Assembly: GCF_014075995.1 (NCBI RefSeq)
Contig: NZ_CP055153.1
Location: 4,774,001 to 4,838,000, forward strand
Origin: Adhaeribacter radiodurans
GTDB lineage: Bacteria; Bacteroidota; Bacteroidia; Cytophagales; Hymenobacteraceae
Direction of reading: 5' to 3'
Length of the DNA stretch: 64,000 bases
Every line of letters begins with the position of its first letter. Position 1 is the first letter of the stretch. The position numbers and the translations under genes were made by a program. This document shows, piece by piece, positions 44,103 through 52,878 of the stretch. The notes beneath the pieces were generated by a model. The model was not told the origin of the DNA and ran no database searches. It was given only the letters and a program-made list of their open reading frames with translations.

Positions 44103-45365
44103 TTACACTCCTTTATTTTTAGCGAAGCCAATATTATTCTCGAAAATATTTTCCATCACCAAAGCTAAAGAACCCAGCATTAAGGTATTATTCCCTAAAT
44201 CCGATAAAGCAATACTGGTTTTCTCGCGGAGCTGGGCCATGCAATACGTATTTAAAGATTGTTGTACGGGCGTTGTAATATACTGCCGGGCTTCGGCAAT
44301 AGTACCACTTAAAATAATTAACTCAGGATTAAATAGCTGAATTAAAATAGCCAGGCCTTTTCCTAAATGCATCCCTACTTCCGATAAAATCCGGATGGCA
44401 AACTGATCGCCACGGTTGGCCGCTTCGATAATGGCGGGTGGTTCTAGTTGTTCTATTTCTTGTACCGTTAATTCGCTTAGCATCGAAACGGCTCCGCCTT
44501 TAATACCTTCTTTGGCCAGCCGTACTAAAGCCATCCCCGAAGCTACGGTTTCTAAACAACCGCGTTTACCGCACTGGCACAATAAGCCATCGTCTATAAT
44601 AGGAATATGCCCAAATTCGCCGGCAAATCCGGAAGTACCGCTCCGCAGTTTTCCGTCCATAATCATTCCCAGACCAATGCCCCAGTCCATCCAAACTACC
44701 AGCACATCTTTTTTACCGTGGGCTAGCCCAAACCGGTATTCGGCCAGGCTAATGGTTTTTACATCGTTTTGAATAAAAACCGGCTTGTTAAATTTCTTTT
44801 CGAGAATTTCTTCCAACGACTCCGAAGAATTATTGGTTAACAGGTACGTATAGGTATTTCCTTCTTTCGAAGCTACGAGACCGGGCATGCTGATGCCGAT
44901 ACCAATGAGTTTGTTTTTATCGATACCGGCGGTTTGGATCAGCTCTTCGGCACAGATATATAATTGATCTACAGCGGTTAAATCTTGCGTAATTTGCAGC
45001 GGAAAAGTGCGGATACCGGTAATATTTTTGTCTTTATTATTAAAAATGGCCATCCTTGTTTTGTGCTTTTCCATTTCGATACTCAGCACAAACAAGGAGT
45101 TTTCCTGTAAACCGTACAGATCTGGCTTCCGCCCGCCAATAGATAAGCCCCGGCCCTGCTTTTCCACGATGCCTTCGGCAATTAACTCGTTTAAAAGCGC
45201 CATAGAAGTAGGCGCACTAATAGTAAACCGCTCGCAGATAGCCGCGTTGGTTTTAGCTCCTTTAACGTATAAAAATTTGATTATTTTGAGCTTCTGCAAA
45301 TGCTTCTTCCGCTCGATGTGATTAAGCGTATCCAAGTAAGTATCTTCTGAGAATAAGGCGCTCAT
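44103..45365 (-). CDS. ROK-family transcriptional regulator (NagC/XylR-like)
   Basis: 420 residues. The N-terminal 75 or so residues form a winged helix (KTNAAICERFTISAPTSMAL, LLNELIAEGIVEKQGRGLSI). The rest is the ROK sugar-kinase-like fold, with zinc motif CQCGKRGCLE (about 263-272) preceded by GEFGHIPI. An intact DWGIG-LGMI phosphate-binding segment is also visible. ROK regulators respond to sugars or sugar phosphates; the adjacent NagB-PIG-L gene, 113 bases downstream on the same strand, suggests N-acetylglucosamine or glucosamine-6-phosphate as effector. It may repress both genes. Confidence 0.85.
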   Translation of the reverse strand: MSALFSEDTYLDTLNHIERKKHLQKLKIIKFLYVKGAKTNAAICERFTISAPTSMALLNELIAEGIVEKQGRGLSIGGRKPDLYGLQENSLFVLSIEMEKHKTRMAIFNNKDKNITGIRTFPLQITQDLTAVDQLYICAEELIQTAGIDKNKLIGIGISMPGLVASKEGNTYTYLLTNNSSESLEEILEKKFNKPVFIQNDVKTISLAEYRFGLAHGKKDVLVVWMDWGIGLGMIMDGKLRSGTSGFAGEFGHIPIIDDGLLCQCGKRGCLETVASGMALVRLAKEGIKGGAVSMLSELTVQEIEQLEPPAIIEAANRGDQFAIRILSEVGMHLGKGLAILIQLFNPELIILSGTIAEARQYITTPVQQSLNTYCMAQLREKTSIALSDLGNNTLMLGSLALVMENIFENNIGFAKNKGV

Positions 45366-45644
45366 GTAACCTGATTAACTTAAACACTGCAAGGTATTTA
45401 AAGTAAAGCAACAAACAAATAACTTTTATAAAATTTTTATTAAAGTATAAATAATTAATAAAAATTTTTTATTTAATAAATAAAGATCACTCGTTCTAAC
45501 CTCTTTATACTTGTAAACCTATATCTTAATGATAAATATAATAAATGGTGTTAAAGCTACTTTTTAGTTATAAACTAGCTACTTAAACCATATTTAATAG
45601 GATAGTCTATACTTAAATAAAACATAAAAGATATAGTATCAGCA

Positions 45645-45876
45645 GCTATTTTTTGGAGCTTGTTCCAGCCTCCAGGCGCTGGTACTATCTAACTTGAACC
45701 GGTTAAGTTTGCTTCCTAGCCGACGGGTCTCGTTTGGCTTACCCTTCCGCCTACTGTACTTCCCCTTGAAAAAGGAAAAATTCCGGTTTAGCAAACCTTG
45801 GCTCGTTTCACTGCGCCATGCCTCCTTCCTCAACTCCGGAACGCTAAAAGGCCCTCCACAGCCAAACTGGTGTCAG
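45645..45876 (+). repeat. Family 1 palindromic repeat, copy E (solo)
   Basis: Outer end TTTTGGAGCTTGTTCCAGCC, middle TCTCGTTTGGC, inner end GGCCCTCCACAGCCAAACTGG followed by TGTCAG. The inner module shares GGTTTAGC.AACCTTGGCTC and ACTGCG..GCGCCATGC-like blocks with copy B. No inverted partner within 1 kb. Confidence 0.78.
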
Positions 45877-45975
45877 TTTTTCTTAGCTACTGGTTTTTAT
45901 TCTTGGCTACTGATTAAACAGAATAAAATTTTATGCTGGTAAAAATTATATTCATAAATCAATGCAACTTTTAGC

Positions 45976-46020
45976 AAAAAGAAAACTCCCAGCAGAAGCG
46001 AATTTTACCGGGAGTTTTCT
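45976..46020 (-). terminator. Rho-independent terminator after the epimerase gene
   Basis: On the minus strand AGAAAACTCCC and GGGAGTTTTCT pair around a 19-base loop and are followed by TTTTGC. It is 28 bases beyond the stop of the AGE-family gene. Confidence 0.75.
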
Positions 46021-46047
46021 GGGACAATTTAGTAAATAATTTTAATA

Positions 46048-47640
46048 TCAGAAGGTTATCGCAGCGCTGTTAGCAGACAAATTGCCGGCTAAGTCTATGG
46101 CTTGTACGGTTATTTTGCTGCCTTTTTTGGCAGTGGGTACTACAAAACTAGCCAATGGGGTAAAGCCAATTTTCTGGCCGTTTTGGTAAATGTTATAGCC
46201 CAACATGTTTTTATTATCGCGTACTTTTTCCCAGGTTAAAGTACCCGCATTTATTCTAATGTTTTTCGGAGCGGCAGGAGCCGTTTTATCGGGTTGTAAA
46301 CGCAGCACGCAATTAGATAAGGCCCGGAACTGGTGGTAATTTCCTTTCCAGATCTGGCCTTTAAGCGCCGTTTTTTGTTCCGGTTCTTTGTCTATTCCGC
46401 CCGGGTACCAGTCGCCGTGTTCGTGGTCAATTAGGTAGGCATTAATGTATTTCCACTGCTGCAGAAATTTTTGGTAATACTGCATTTTATCATTTGGAAA
46501 ATGATCGGCCATTAACAACAACGTGTTTAACCCTTCGGCTTGAGCCCACCAGTTTTTACCGCCTTTTACAATGGTAATGCCGGGTTTATCTTTAAAGTAA
46601 TAACCTTCGTCGTAAAAGCCGCCGGCTTTTGCATCCCAGCCGTTAGCCAGGGCATGGTCTATCATGCGTTTCGCCACCGTCATGGTTTTAGGGTCTTCTT
46701 TTAAACCGAGTACGTGCGAAGCTTCCAACATTAAATAAGCGGTTTCTACATCGTGCCCAAACGACACATGGTCTAAGCCCCGATGCTTTTCTTGGGCAAC
46801 CGCAGAAGAATCGCGGTAAGAGATAGGTTGCCAATCCGGCTTCAAAAACAAGATTAAATAGCCTTTAGGAGTAGTAATAGTATCCCGAATTAATACCAGC
46901 ATTTCCTGCAAACGCTCCCGCACCAAGGGATCGGGCCAAACCTGGTAGAGTTCAGTTAAAGCTTCCAGTATATGAATAGAACTGTTTTGATCTTTGTAGC
47001 CCACTTCGGAAGTAGAAGGTAGTTTGCTGTGCCGTTGAATGGGAGTACCATCGCGTTCTAAAGCCTGGTAATAACCTTTGAATTTAGGATCGTGGCTGTG
47101 TTTTTCGAGCCAAAGAAAGGTTTTTTTGGCCAGATTTAAAGCGGCCGTATCGCCGGAGGCCATGTAATAGGTTGCCAGGGCGTAAATACCAAAAGCATTA
47201 CCGTACGCATTTTTAGGCTCCGTAGGATTTTCTTTCACTTTGCCTTGCCGGTCGACGAGCGCATAGAAACCACCGTAGGTTTTGTCCCACATTACATCGC
47301 GTAAAAAAGTAAAACCATGTTTGCCGCCCGCTTTGTAATACTCTACCGTTGGATAAAACTGCGATGCGCGGGCATTGGACCAGATATGGCGTGCCTGGGT
47401 TACAATGAATTTATCCTGCTCAGGAGCTTGTTTCCAGTCGTAAGTAAAAGTACTCAGGAAACCGCCGTATTGCTTATCTATGGCCCGCGGGTACCACTTA
47501 TTCAGCATCTCCGTCCGAATAGATTTATCAATTGCCGCTGCTAACTGGGCCCGATCAGTTGTGTCATTCGGTTTAAAAGCCGTTAGATAAAAGGTGGTAA
47601 TTGCACAAAGAACCAAGGCAGTTAAGGAAAAATATTTCAT
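46048..47640 (-). CDS. Exported AGE-family epimerase/isomerase with C-terminal Fn3-like domain
   Basis: 530 residues. N-terminal signal or anchor (YFSLTALVLCAITTFYLTAF). Residues about 35-420 show the (alpha/alpha)6 barrel pattern of N-acylglucosamine 2-epimerase relatives: WYPRAIDKQYGGFLSTFTYD, TQARHIWSNAR, DHVSFGHDVETAYLMLEASH, and KNWWAQAEGLNTLLLM with the catalytic His-like residues. The last 95 residues resemble a fibronectin type III module (APKNIRINAGTLTWEKVRDN). An exported AGE enzyme points to periplasmic sugar or oligosaccharide isomerisation. It lies in the same region as NagB and the ROK regulator but in its own transcript. Confidence 0.8.
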   Translation of the reverse strand: MKYFSLTALVLCAITTFYLTAFKPNDTTDRAQLAAAIDKSIRTEMLNKWYPRAIDKQYGGFLSTFTYDWKQAPEQDKFIVTQARHIWSNARASQFYPTVEYYKAGGKHGFTFLRDVMWDKTYGGFYALVDRQGKVKENPTEPKNAYGNAFGIYALATYYMASGDTAALNLAKKTFLWLEKHSHDPKFKGYYQALERDGTPIQRHSKLPSTSEVGYKDQNSSIHILEALTELYQVWPDPLVRERLQEMLVLIRDTITTPKGYLILFLKPDWQPISYRDSSAVAQEKHRGLDHVSFGHDVETAYLMLEASHVLGLKEDPKTMTVAKRMIDHALANGWDAKAGGFYDEGYYFKDKPGITIVKGGKNWWAQAEGLNTLLLMADHFPNDKMQYYQKFLQQWKYINAYLIDHEHGDWYPGGIDKEPEQKTALKGQIWKGNYHQFRALSNCVLRLQPDKTAPAAPKNIRINAGTLTWEKVRDNKNMLGYNIYQNGQKIGFTPLASFVVPTAKKGSKITVQAIDLAGNLSANSAAITF

Positions 47641-48091
47641 AAAGTAATTTAATGGTATAAAGAAATCAATCCGGATTAGAATATAAAGAAAAGGAGAATG
47701 CCTACTTTTTCCAATTCAGAATTACTTTAAATTTACCTGCACTCTAAATAATCTATAGAACTAAAACTTAATTTTCAACCTTTACCCATCTCTTCTCTCC
47801 TAATTTTAGCCCTACTTAATTGAATTGATCTAAGAAAAGAGACACCCATATCAAGATAGTAGATGTTCGACTTTCATGATATGGGTGTAAGTAATAGAAT
47901 GTTAAAGCCTTCTTATTACAATCTCAATCGTACGTATGGTAAATTATTTTTGGCAAGTTAATTTTGATCAGTTACTTATTAATCAGGATAAAGAAATTTC
48001 AGATAAAACAAATTTAGTAACTTACTACCCTTTATCTGTTTCTGATAGTTATTACCCAAAAGTGGGTGGTTTACCAAAAGCAAATCTCACC
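47641..48091. other. Divergent intergenic region
   Basis: 451 bases between the epimerase and PhyH genes. The reading frame of the latter stays open upstream to an ATG at 47936, but that extension (VNYFWQVNFDQLLINQDKEI) has no family support. A small palindrome, ATATCATGA around 47855-47882, is AT-rich. Nothing else seen. Confidence 0.4.
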
Positions 48092-48877
48092 ATGCAACTC
48101 GTATTTACTAAATCGCAAATACAGCAATTTATGCACGAGGGTTATATCCGGCTGGATGAAGCCTTTCCGCAGGAACTAGCAACGGAAGCTCGGGCAATTT
48201 TGTGGCAAGCAACCTCCTGTAATCCCGATGATGCTACTACCTGGACGCAACCCGTGATCCGGTTAGGAGATTTTAGCCAGGCCCCTTTTAGAAACGCCGT
48301 TAATACCCCTAAACTGCACGCTGCTTTCGACCAATTAGTAGGCAAAGAAGCTTGGATTCCCCGCATGAGTTTAGGCAGTTTTCCGGTTCGGTTTCCCACC
48401 CAGGAAAATCCAGGTGATACCGGCTGGCACGTAGATGCGAGTTTTCCGGGTGTTGATTTATCTGATTACCTGTCGTGGCGGATAAATGTATTTTCGAGAG
48501 GCCGGGCTTTACTCATGCTGTTTCTTTTCTCGGACGTTGGGGAAAAAGATGCTCCTACCCGGATTAAGGTAGGCTCGCATTTGGAGGTAGCCCGTTTATT
48601 AGAACCGGCCGGCCAAGCAGGTTTATCGTTTATGGAACTGGCCCAAAAGCTACCGAGTATTAATGGGGGAAAAGAAGTTCTCGCTACTGGTCCGGCCGGA
48701 ACTGTTTATTTGTGCCATCCTTTTTTGGTGCATGCCGCCCAACCGCACCATGGTACAAATCCGCGCTTTCTGGCTCAGCCCCCTTTAATTCCAGCAAAAG
48801 ATTTTGTACTACAACACCCTGATGGTAATTATTCTCCGGTGGAAAACGCTATTCGGTTAGGTCTTGGATTAGAATAG
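48092..48877 (+). CDS. Phytanoyl-CoA dioxygenase (PhyH) family protein
   Basis: 261 residues from the ATG at 48092; an upstream in-frame ATG at 47936 adds 52 residues that I consider untranslated. The domain starts FTKSQIQQFMHEGYIRLDEA, usual for PhyH. The iron ligands are HVD in GWHVDASFPG and the distal His in FLVHAAQPHHG; the 2-oxoglutarate Arg is probably in TNPRFLAQPP. Fe(II)/2-oxoglutarate oxygenase of unknown substrate. It starts a series of single plus-strand genes (VOC, NTF2-like, ABC transporter). Confidence 0.8.
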   Translation: MQLVFTKSQIQQFMHEGYIRLDEAFPQELATEARAILWQATSCNPDDATTWTQPVIRLGDFSQAPFRNAVNTPKLHAAFDQLVGKEAWIPRMSLGSFPVRFPTQENPGDTGWHVDASFPGVDLSDYLSWRINVFSRGRALLMLFLFSDVGEKDAPTRIKVGSHLEVARLLEPAGQAGLSFMELAQKLPSINGGKEVLATGPAGTVYLCHPFLVHAAQPHHGTNPRFLAQPPLIPAKDFVLQHPDGNYSPVENAIRLGLGLE

Positions 48878-49069
48878 AAATAAATTATTAATTTGACTCC
48901 GGGAAATACCATTAACCTTACATTTTTTAGTAAGTTATTTAGTAAATAAATTAAATATAAATCAATTTAATTTATTCAATAGAATCAAAATTAACCGCAT
49001 TATCAAAAGCAGGTGTATCAATAGAAACAAGGCTAATACCTAATATCTTGCTGATTTAAAAACAGAATA

Positions 49070-49480
49070 ATGACCATAGAACACGTTGCCATCTGGACGA
49101 ACCAGTTAGACGTTTTAAAAGATTATTACCAGAAATTTATTGGCGGAATTCCTAATTCTAAATACCGGAACGAATCGACCGGATTTGAAAGTTTCTTTTT
49201 AACTTTTGATTCGGGTGCCCGCCTGGAACTGATGAGCAAACCGAATGTGCCCGTTAATAAAAATGATACCATTAACCGCCAGCATTTAGGTATTATTCAT
49301 CTGGCATTTGGGGTAGCAACTATGCAGGAAGTAGACGCAAAAGCCAGAGAATTGCAACAAGCCGGATATCAAATTTTAAGAGGACCCCGCAAAACGGGTG
49401 ATGGCTATTATGAATTTGAAACCCTGGACCCGGACAATAACCGGCTAGAAGTAACGACACTCTTTGTTTCAGAAAATTAA
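49070..49480 (+). CDS. VOC-superfamily (glyoxalase/bleomycin-resistance-like) protein
   Basis: 136 residues, one VOC module: TIEHVAIWTNQLDVLKDYYQ at the N-terminus (His 4 a metal ligand), ARLELMSKP (Glu ligand), GIIHLAFGV (His ligand) and NNRLEVTTLF (last Glu). The four ligands of the glyoxalase fold are therefore present. The activity could be lyase, dioxygenase-like or drug binding; the sequence does not discriminate. Monocistronic. Confidence 0.8.
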   Translation: MTIEHVAIWTNQLDVLKDYYQKFIGGIPNSKYRNESTGFESFFLTFDSGARLELMSKPNVPVNKNDTINRQHLGIIHLAFGVATMQEVDAKARELQQAGYQILRGPRKTGDGYYEFETLDPDNNRLEVTTLFVSEN

Positions 49481-49617
49481 GCTTGTGGTTACTTTTATAA
49501 TACTTCCTTCCAAAACACTTGGTCAAAATTTACTTTTGAGGTTTTAAAAAATAACAACTGCAACTACCAAAATTTAATAGTATTCATCTTTACACTTACA
49601 TTTATTAAAATTAGAAT

Positions 49618-49974
49618 ATGACTGAAGAATTTGCTAAACACTTTGCGGAAGAATGGGTAAGCTCCTGGAACTCTCACAATTTAGAAAGAATTCTGGAACA
49701 TTACACAGAAGATTTTACCATAGAAACCCCCATGGCTTTAAAAATTAAACCTGAAACCGAAGGGGTTGTAGTAGGTAAAAACCAAGTTAGAGAATACTGG
49801 CAGCAAGGTTTAAAACTAATACCCAATCTGCGTTTTGAGATAATAGATGTATTAACCGGAATCAACGGTTTAACCATTTATTACCGCAACACCGCCACCG
49901 GTCGGAAAACGGTAGAAATTATGTTCTTTAATGAACAGCAAAAAGTAGAAAAAGCGTTTGCTATGTACTCTTAG
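49618..49974 (+). CDS. NTF2-like/SnoaL-like family protein
   Basis: 118 residues. FAEEWVSSWNSHNLERILEH, then YTEDFTIETP and the central EYWQQGLKLIPNLRFEIIDV, give the cone-shaped NTF2-like fold (SnoaL type). Such proteins act as small isomerases, hydrolases or binding proteins; no catalytic Asp/His pair is clear here. Cytosolic, ATG start. It lies 137 bases after the VOC gene on the same strand. Confidence 0.75.
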   Translation: MTEEFAKHFAEEWVSSWNSHNLERILEHYTEDFTIETPMALKIKPETEGVVVGKNQVREYWQQGLKLIPNLRFEIIDVLTGINGLTIYYRNTATGRKTVEIMFFNEQQKVEKAFAMYS

Positions 49975-50228
49975 CTTTTGGTAAATCCTACTTACTCCTG
50001 CATTCTAAATCATCCTTAAGGCACTAAAATTTAAAGGGTGAACATCTTAATCTAACTTTTTTCTAAGCTATTGGTCTTCCAAATTTTATTTTAGTATAGT
50101 TTTTACGGAAAAAGTAAATTTGGAAATTATCTCGGTTTCATTTTCCAATTCATAATTTCTAATTTTTAATTCAGAGTTAGCATTTCCGGGTAATGTTTGC
50201 TTTTTTGCGTAGGTACTAACCGCCTTAT

Positions 50229-51182
50229 ATGTCCGTAATGATTGAGGTAAACCAGGTATCTAAAAATTTTGGATCCATACAGGCCGTTGATAATGTTTCA
50301 TTTTCGGTAGCAGAAGGCGAAACCCTTGTTTTGCTGGGTACCAGCGGTTGCGGTAAAACCACTACCCTACGCATGCTGAATAAGTTAGAGGAACCCTCAG
50401 CGGGTACTATTTATTTTAACAATCAGCCTATTAACGAGCTACCTCCGGAGCAATTGCGCCGCCGGATGGGTTACGTGCTGCAGCATACCGGCTTGTTTCC
50501 GCATTATACCATTGCTGAAAATATGGCCATTGTACCCCGGCTATTAAAATGGGAAACCAGCCGCATAAAGGAACGGGCGCGGGAACTGTTACATAAACTG
50601 CATCTTTCGGAAGATTACCTATTGCTTTACCCCGATCAACTCAGCGGCGGCCAGCAGCAACGCGTAGGATTGGCCCGGGCCTTAATGGCCGATCCGCCGG
50701 TTCTACTCCTGGACGAGCCTTTTGGTGCCCTCGACCCCATTACCCGCACCCACATTCGACAGGAGTTCTTACACCTCGACGAGTTAAAACGCAAAACCGT
50801 TATTATGGTAACCCACGACATTACCGAAGCTTTTGAACTCGGCGACCGCATTTGCCTGATGCACCAAGGCCGCATAGAACAGATTGGTGCCCCCAAAGAA
50901 TTATTATTTCAGCCAAAAAGTGACTTTGTGCGCTCCTTTTTAAAAGAACAACAACTACCGCTAGAACTAAAAACCTTAACCCTTGCCGATATTGGCTTTT
51001 CGCCCACCAATGAATTTAGAAACTTACCCGCCTCTTTAAGTATTTGGGAAGCTATTGCTGCTTTATTACCACCAGATAGCTCCCCCATTTCAGAACCGTT
51101 GGCTGGCAAAGAATTACCTGCTCGTGCTACTCCGGCAATAAACCAGGTATTTCAAGCGCTGCAAAATTTCCGAAAAAACTAA
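50229..51182 (+). CDS. Osmoprotectant/quaternary-amine ABC transporter ATP-binding protein
   Basis: 317 residues. Walker A LLGTSGCGKTT (about 36-46), Q-loop VLQHTGLFPH, signature LSGGQQQRVGLARAL (about 138), Walker B VLLLDEPFGALDP, switch His in VTHDITEA. The order and the LKEQQLPLEL tail match OpuCA/ProV-type ATPases for glycine betaine, choline or carnitine. The C-terminal 70 residues are not a clear CBS pair, unlike OpuCA of Bacillus. The stop overlaps the start of the permease fusion by one base (TAATG), so both are translated together. Confidence 0.88.
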   Translation: MSVMIEVNQVSKNFGSIQAVDNVSFSVAEGETLVLLGTSGCGKTTTLRMLNKLEEPSAGTIYFNNQPINELPPEQLRRRMGYVLQHTGLFPHYTIAENMAIVPRLLKWETSRIKERARELLHKLHLSEDYLLLYPDQLSGGQQQRVGLARALMADPPVLLLDEPFGALDPITRTHIRQEFLHLDELKRKTVIMVTHDITEAFELGDRICLMHQGRIEQIGAPKELLFQPKSDFVRSFLKEQQLPLELKTLTLADIGFSPTNEFRNLPASLSIWEAIAALLPPDSSPISEPLAGKELPARATPAINQVFQALQNFRKN

Positions 51183-52765
51183 TGGCTGCTGAATCTTCTA
51201 CTTTACTTGGCTTTATGCAGGAGCAATCCGGTAAAATACTGGAGCAATGCCTTACGCATACCGGACTTACTTTTTTATCGTTGCTGTTAGCCGTTAGCAT
51301 TGGTTTACCACTGGGAATACTAATTTCCGAAAAGAAAAAATTAGCCGGTACCATTCTGGGCGTGGCAGGTATTTTACAAACTATCCCGAGCATTGCTTTA
51401 TTGGGTTTTCTGATTCCGATTTTGGGTATCGGAGCGAAACCAGCGATTGCTGCTTTATTTTTGTACGCCTTACTGCCCATTATCCGGAATACCTTTACGG
51501 GAATTACCTCGGTAGATGTCGTGGTAAAAGATGCCGCCAAAGGTATGGGAATGACCAAAAGCCAAATTTTAAGGCAAGTAGAATTACCTCTAGCTTTGCC
51601 GGTTATTCTGGCCGGTATCCGAACGGCTACGGTTATTAATGTGGGAGTAGCTACTTTAGCCGCTTACATTGCCGCCGGTGGATTGGGCGAATTTATTTTT
51701 GGCGGCATTGCACTTAATAATTCTAATATGATTCTGGCCGGAGCCATACCCGCTGCTTGTTTAGCTTTATTGTTCGATTTCATATTAAGTAGGCTGCAAA
51801 AGCTAAATCTCCGGACAATGAAACGGGCCGTATGGCTATTACCCTTGGCTTTATTGGTACTGGCTACTTTTTACCTTGTTCCGCCTGCTTTCGGCACCAA
51901 GTTGCTGGCTGGTTTTACGCCCGAGTTTATGGGCAGGCAAGATGGCTTTTTAGGTTTGCAGAATATTTACCAGTTAAATATCCGGAATGTAGTAATTAGC
52001 GATGCGGTAATGTACCAGGCGGCCTACGAAAAAGAACTGGACGTTATCAGTGGCTACTCCACGGATGGGCGTTTAAAAGCTTTTGATTTAGTAATATTGG
52101 AAGATGACAAGCATATTTTTCCGCCGTATTATGCCGCCCCAATTGTAAGGAACGAAGCTTTACAACAGTTTCCCGAATTAGCTAAAATCTTAAATTTACT
52201 GGTTGGTCAGATAAATGACTCTATTATGACCGAGCTTAATTATCAGGTTGATTATTTAAAGCAAAGCCCGGAAACAGTAGCCCGAAACTTTCTGCAGCAA
52301 AAAAAATTATGGCGTCCGGCTCGCCGCGGAACAGGCAGCACCATACGAATAGGCTCGAAAATTTTTGGAGAACAGTATATTTTAACCAGTATGTACAGCC
52401 AGTTGCTGCAAGGCTACTCCGACTACCGGGTAGAAACCAAAACCGGGTTAGGCGGTACTAAAATTTGCTTCGACGCTTTAACCAATAACCAAATTGATTT
52501 ATACCCCGAATATACAGGTACCGGTTTACTCGTTATTCTGCAGCCCACTCCCACCCAAATTAATCAACTCGGTACCAGTAAAGAAAAAGTGTATCAGTTC
52601 GTGAAAGATGAATTTCAAAAGCAGTATAAACTTACCTGGCTCCTGCCTATCGGGTTTAACAATGCCTACGCTTTAATGATGCGCCGAAAACAAGCGGCTA
52701 CTTTAGGAATAAAAAGTATTTCGGATTTAAAAAAATCACTTGCAAAAAAAGTAAAGAATGATTAA
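51182..52765 (+). CDS. Osmoprotectant ABC permease fused to a substrate-binding domain with swapped lobes
   Basis: 527 residues. Residues about 1-210 are an OpuCB/ProW-type permease (LGFLIPILGIGAKPAIAALF; EAA-like loop DAAKGMGMTKSQILRQVELP). A further membrane helix follows (WLLPLALLVLATFYLV). Then comes a glycine-betaine/choline binding domain of the OpuCC/OsmF kind, but in reversed order. The normally second lobe comes first (about 244-378: FTPEFMGRQDGFLGL, DVISGYSTDGRLKAFDLVIL, EDDKHIFPPYYAAPIVRN, LNYQVD). The normally first lobe follows (388-527: IRIGSKIFGEQYI, GLGGTKICFDAL, DLYPEYTGTGLL, WLLPIGFNNAYAL). The chain ends SISDLKKSLAKK, where ordinary proteins cross into the second lobe. A circular permutation is the simplest reading. 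Confidence 0.85.
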   Translation: MAAESSTLLGFMQEQSGKILEQCLTHTGLTFLSLLLAVSIGLPLGILISEKKKLAGTILGVAGILQTIPSIALLGFLIPILGIGAKPAIAALFLYALLPIIRNTFTGITSVDVVVKDAAKGMGMTKSQILRQVELPLALPVILAGIRTATVINVGVATLAAYIAAGGLGEFIFGGIALNNSNMILAGAIPAACLALLFDFILSRLQKLNLRTMKRAVWLLPLALLVLATFYLVPPAFGTKLLAGFTPEFMGRQDGFLGLQNIYQLNIRNVVISDAVMYQAAYEKELDVISGYSTDGRLKAFDLVILEDDKHIFPPYYAAPIVRNEALQQFPELAKILNLLVGQINDSIMTELNYQVDYLKQSPETVARNFLQQKKLWRPARRGTGSTIRIGSKIFGEQYILTSMYSQLLQGYSDYRVETKTGLGGTKICFDALTNNQIDLYPEYTGTGLLVILQPTPTQINQLGTSKEKVYQFVKDEFQKQYKLTWLLPIGFNNAYALMMRRKQAATLGIKSISDLKKSLAKKVKND

Positions 52766-52769
52766 TCAG

Positions 52770-52860
52770 ATTATTCCGTTTCGTCTTTTCAAGTCTCCAG
52801 GCTGCGGTGATATCTAGTTTGAACCGCTCTTTTGAGACTTAAAAGACTCAACGGAATAGA
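52770..52860. repeat. Family 1 mini-palindrome, copy F (collapsed pair)
   Basis: TATTCCGTTTCGTCTTTTCA followed by AGTCTC on the left, and GAGACTTAAAAGACTCAACG followed by GAATA on the right, are inverted copies of the family 1 outer end, with only about 35 bases between (CAGGCTGCGGTGATATCTAG first). The large inner hairpin is gone. It fills the gap between two convergent genes and could act as their terminator. Confidence 0.7.
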
Positions 52861-52878
52861 AGTAAAAATTCCTGCTTC

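Larger units (their letters stand above)
45366..46047. other. Intergenic region with a family 1 repeat
   Basis: 682 bases between the ROK gene and the epimerase gene. It contains the AT-rich ROK promoter region, repeat copy E (45645-45876) and the epimerase terminator (45976-46020). No gene. Confidence 0.5.

Noticed and set aside
47936-48091. N-terminal extension of the PhyH gene
   Set aside because: The first 52 residues do not look like PhyH and the domain starts normally at the ATG at 48092.
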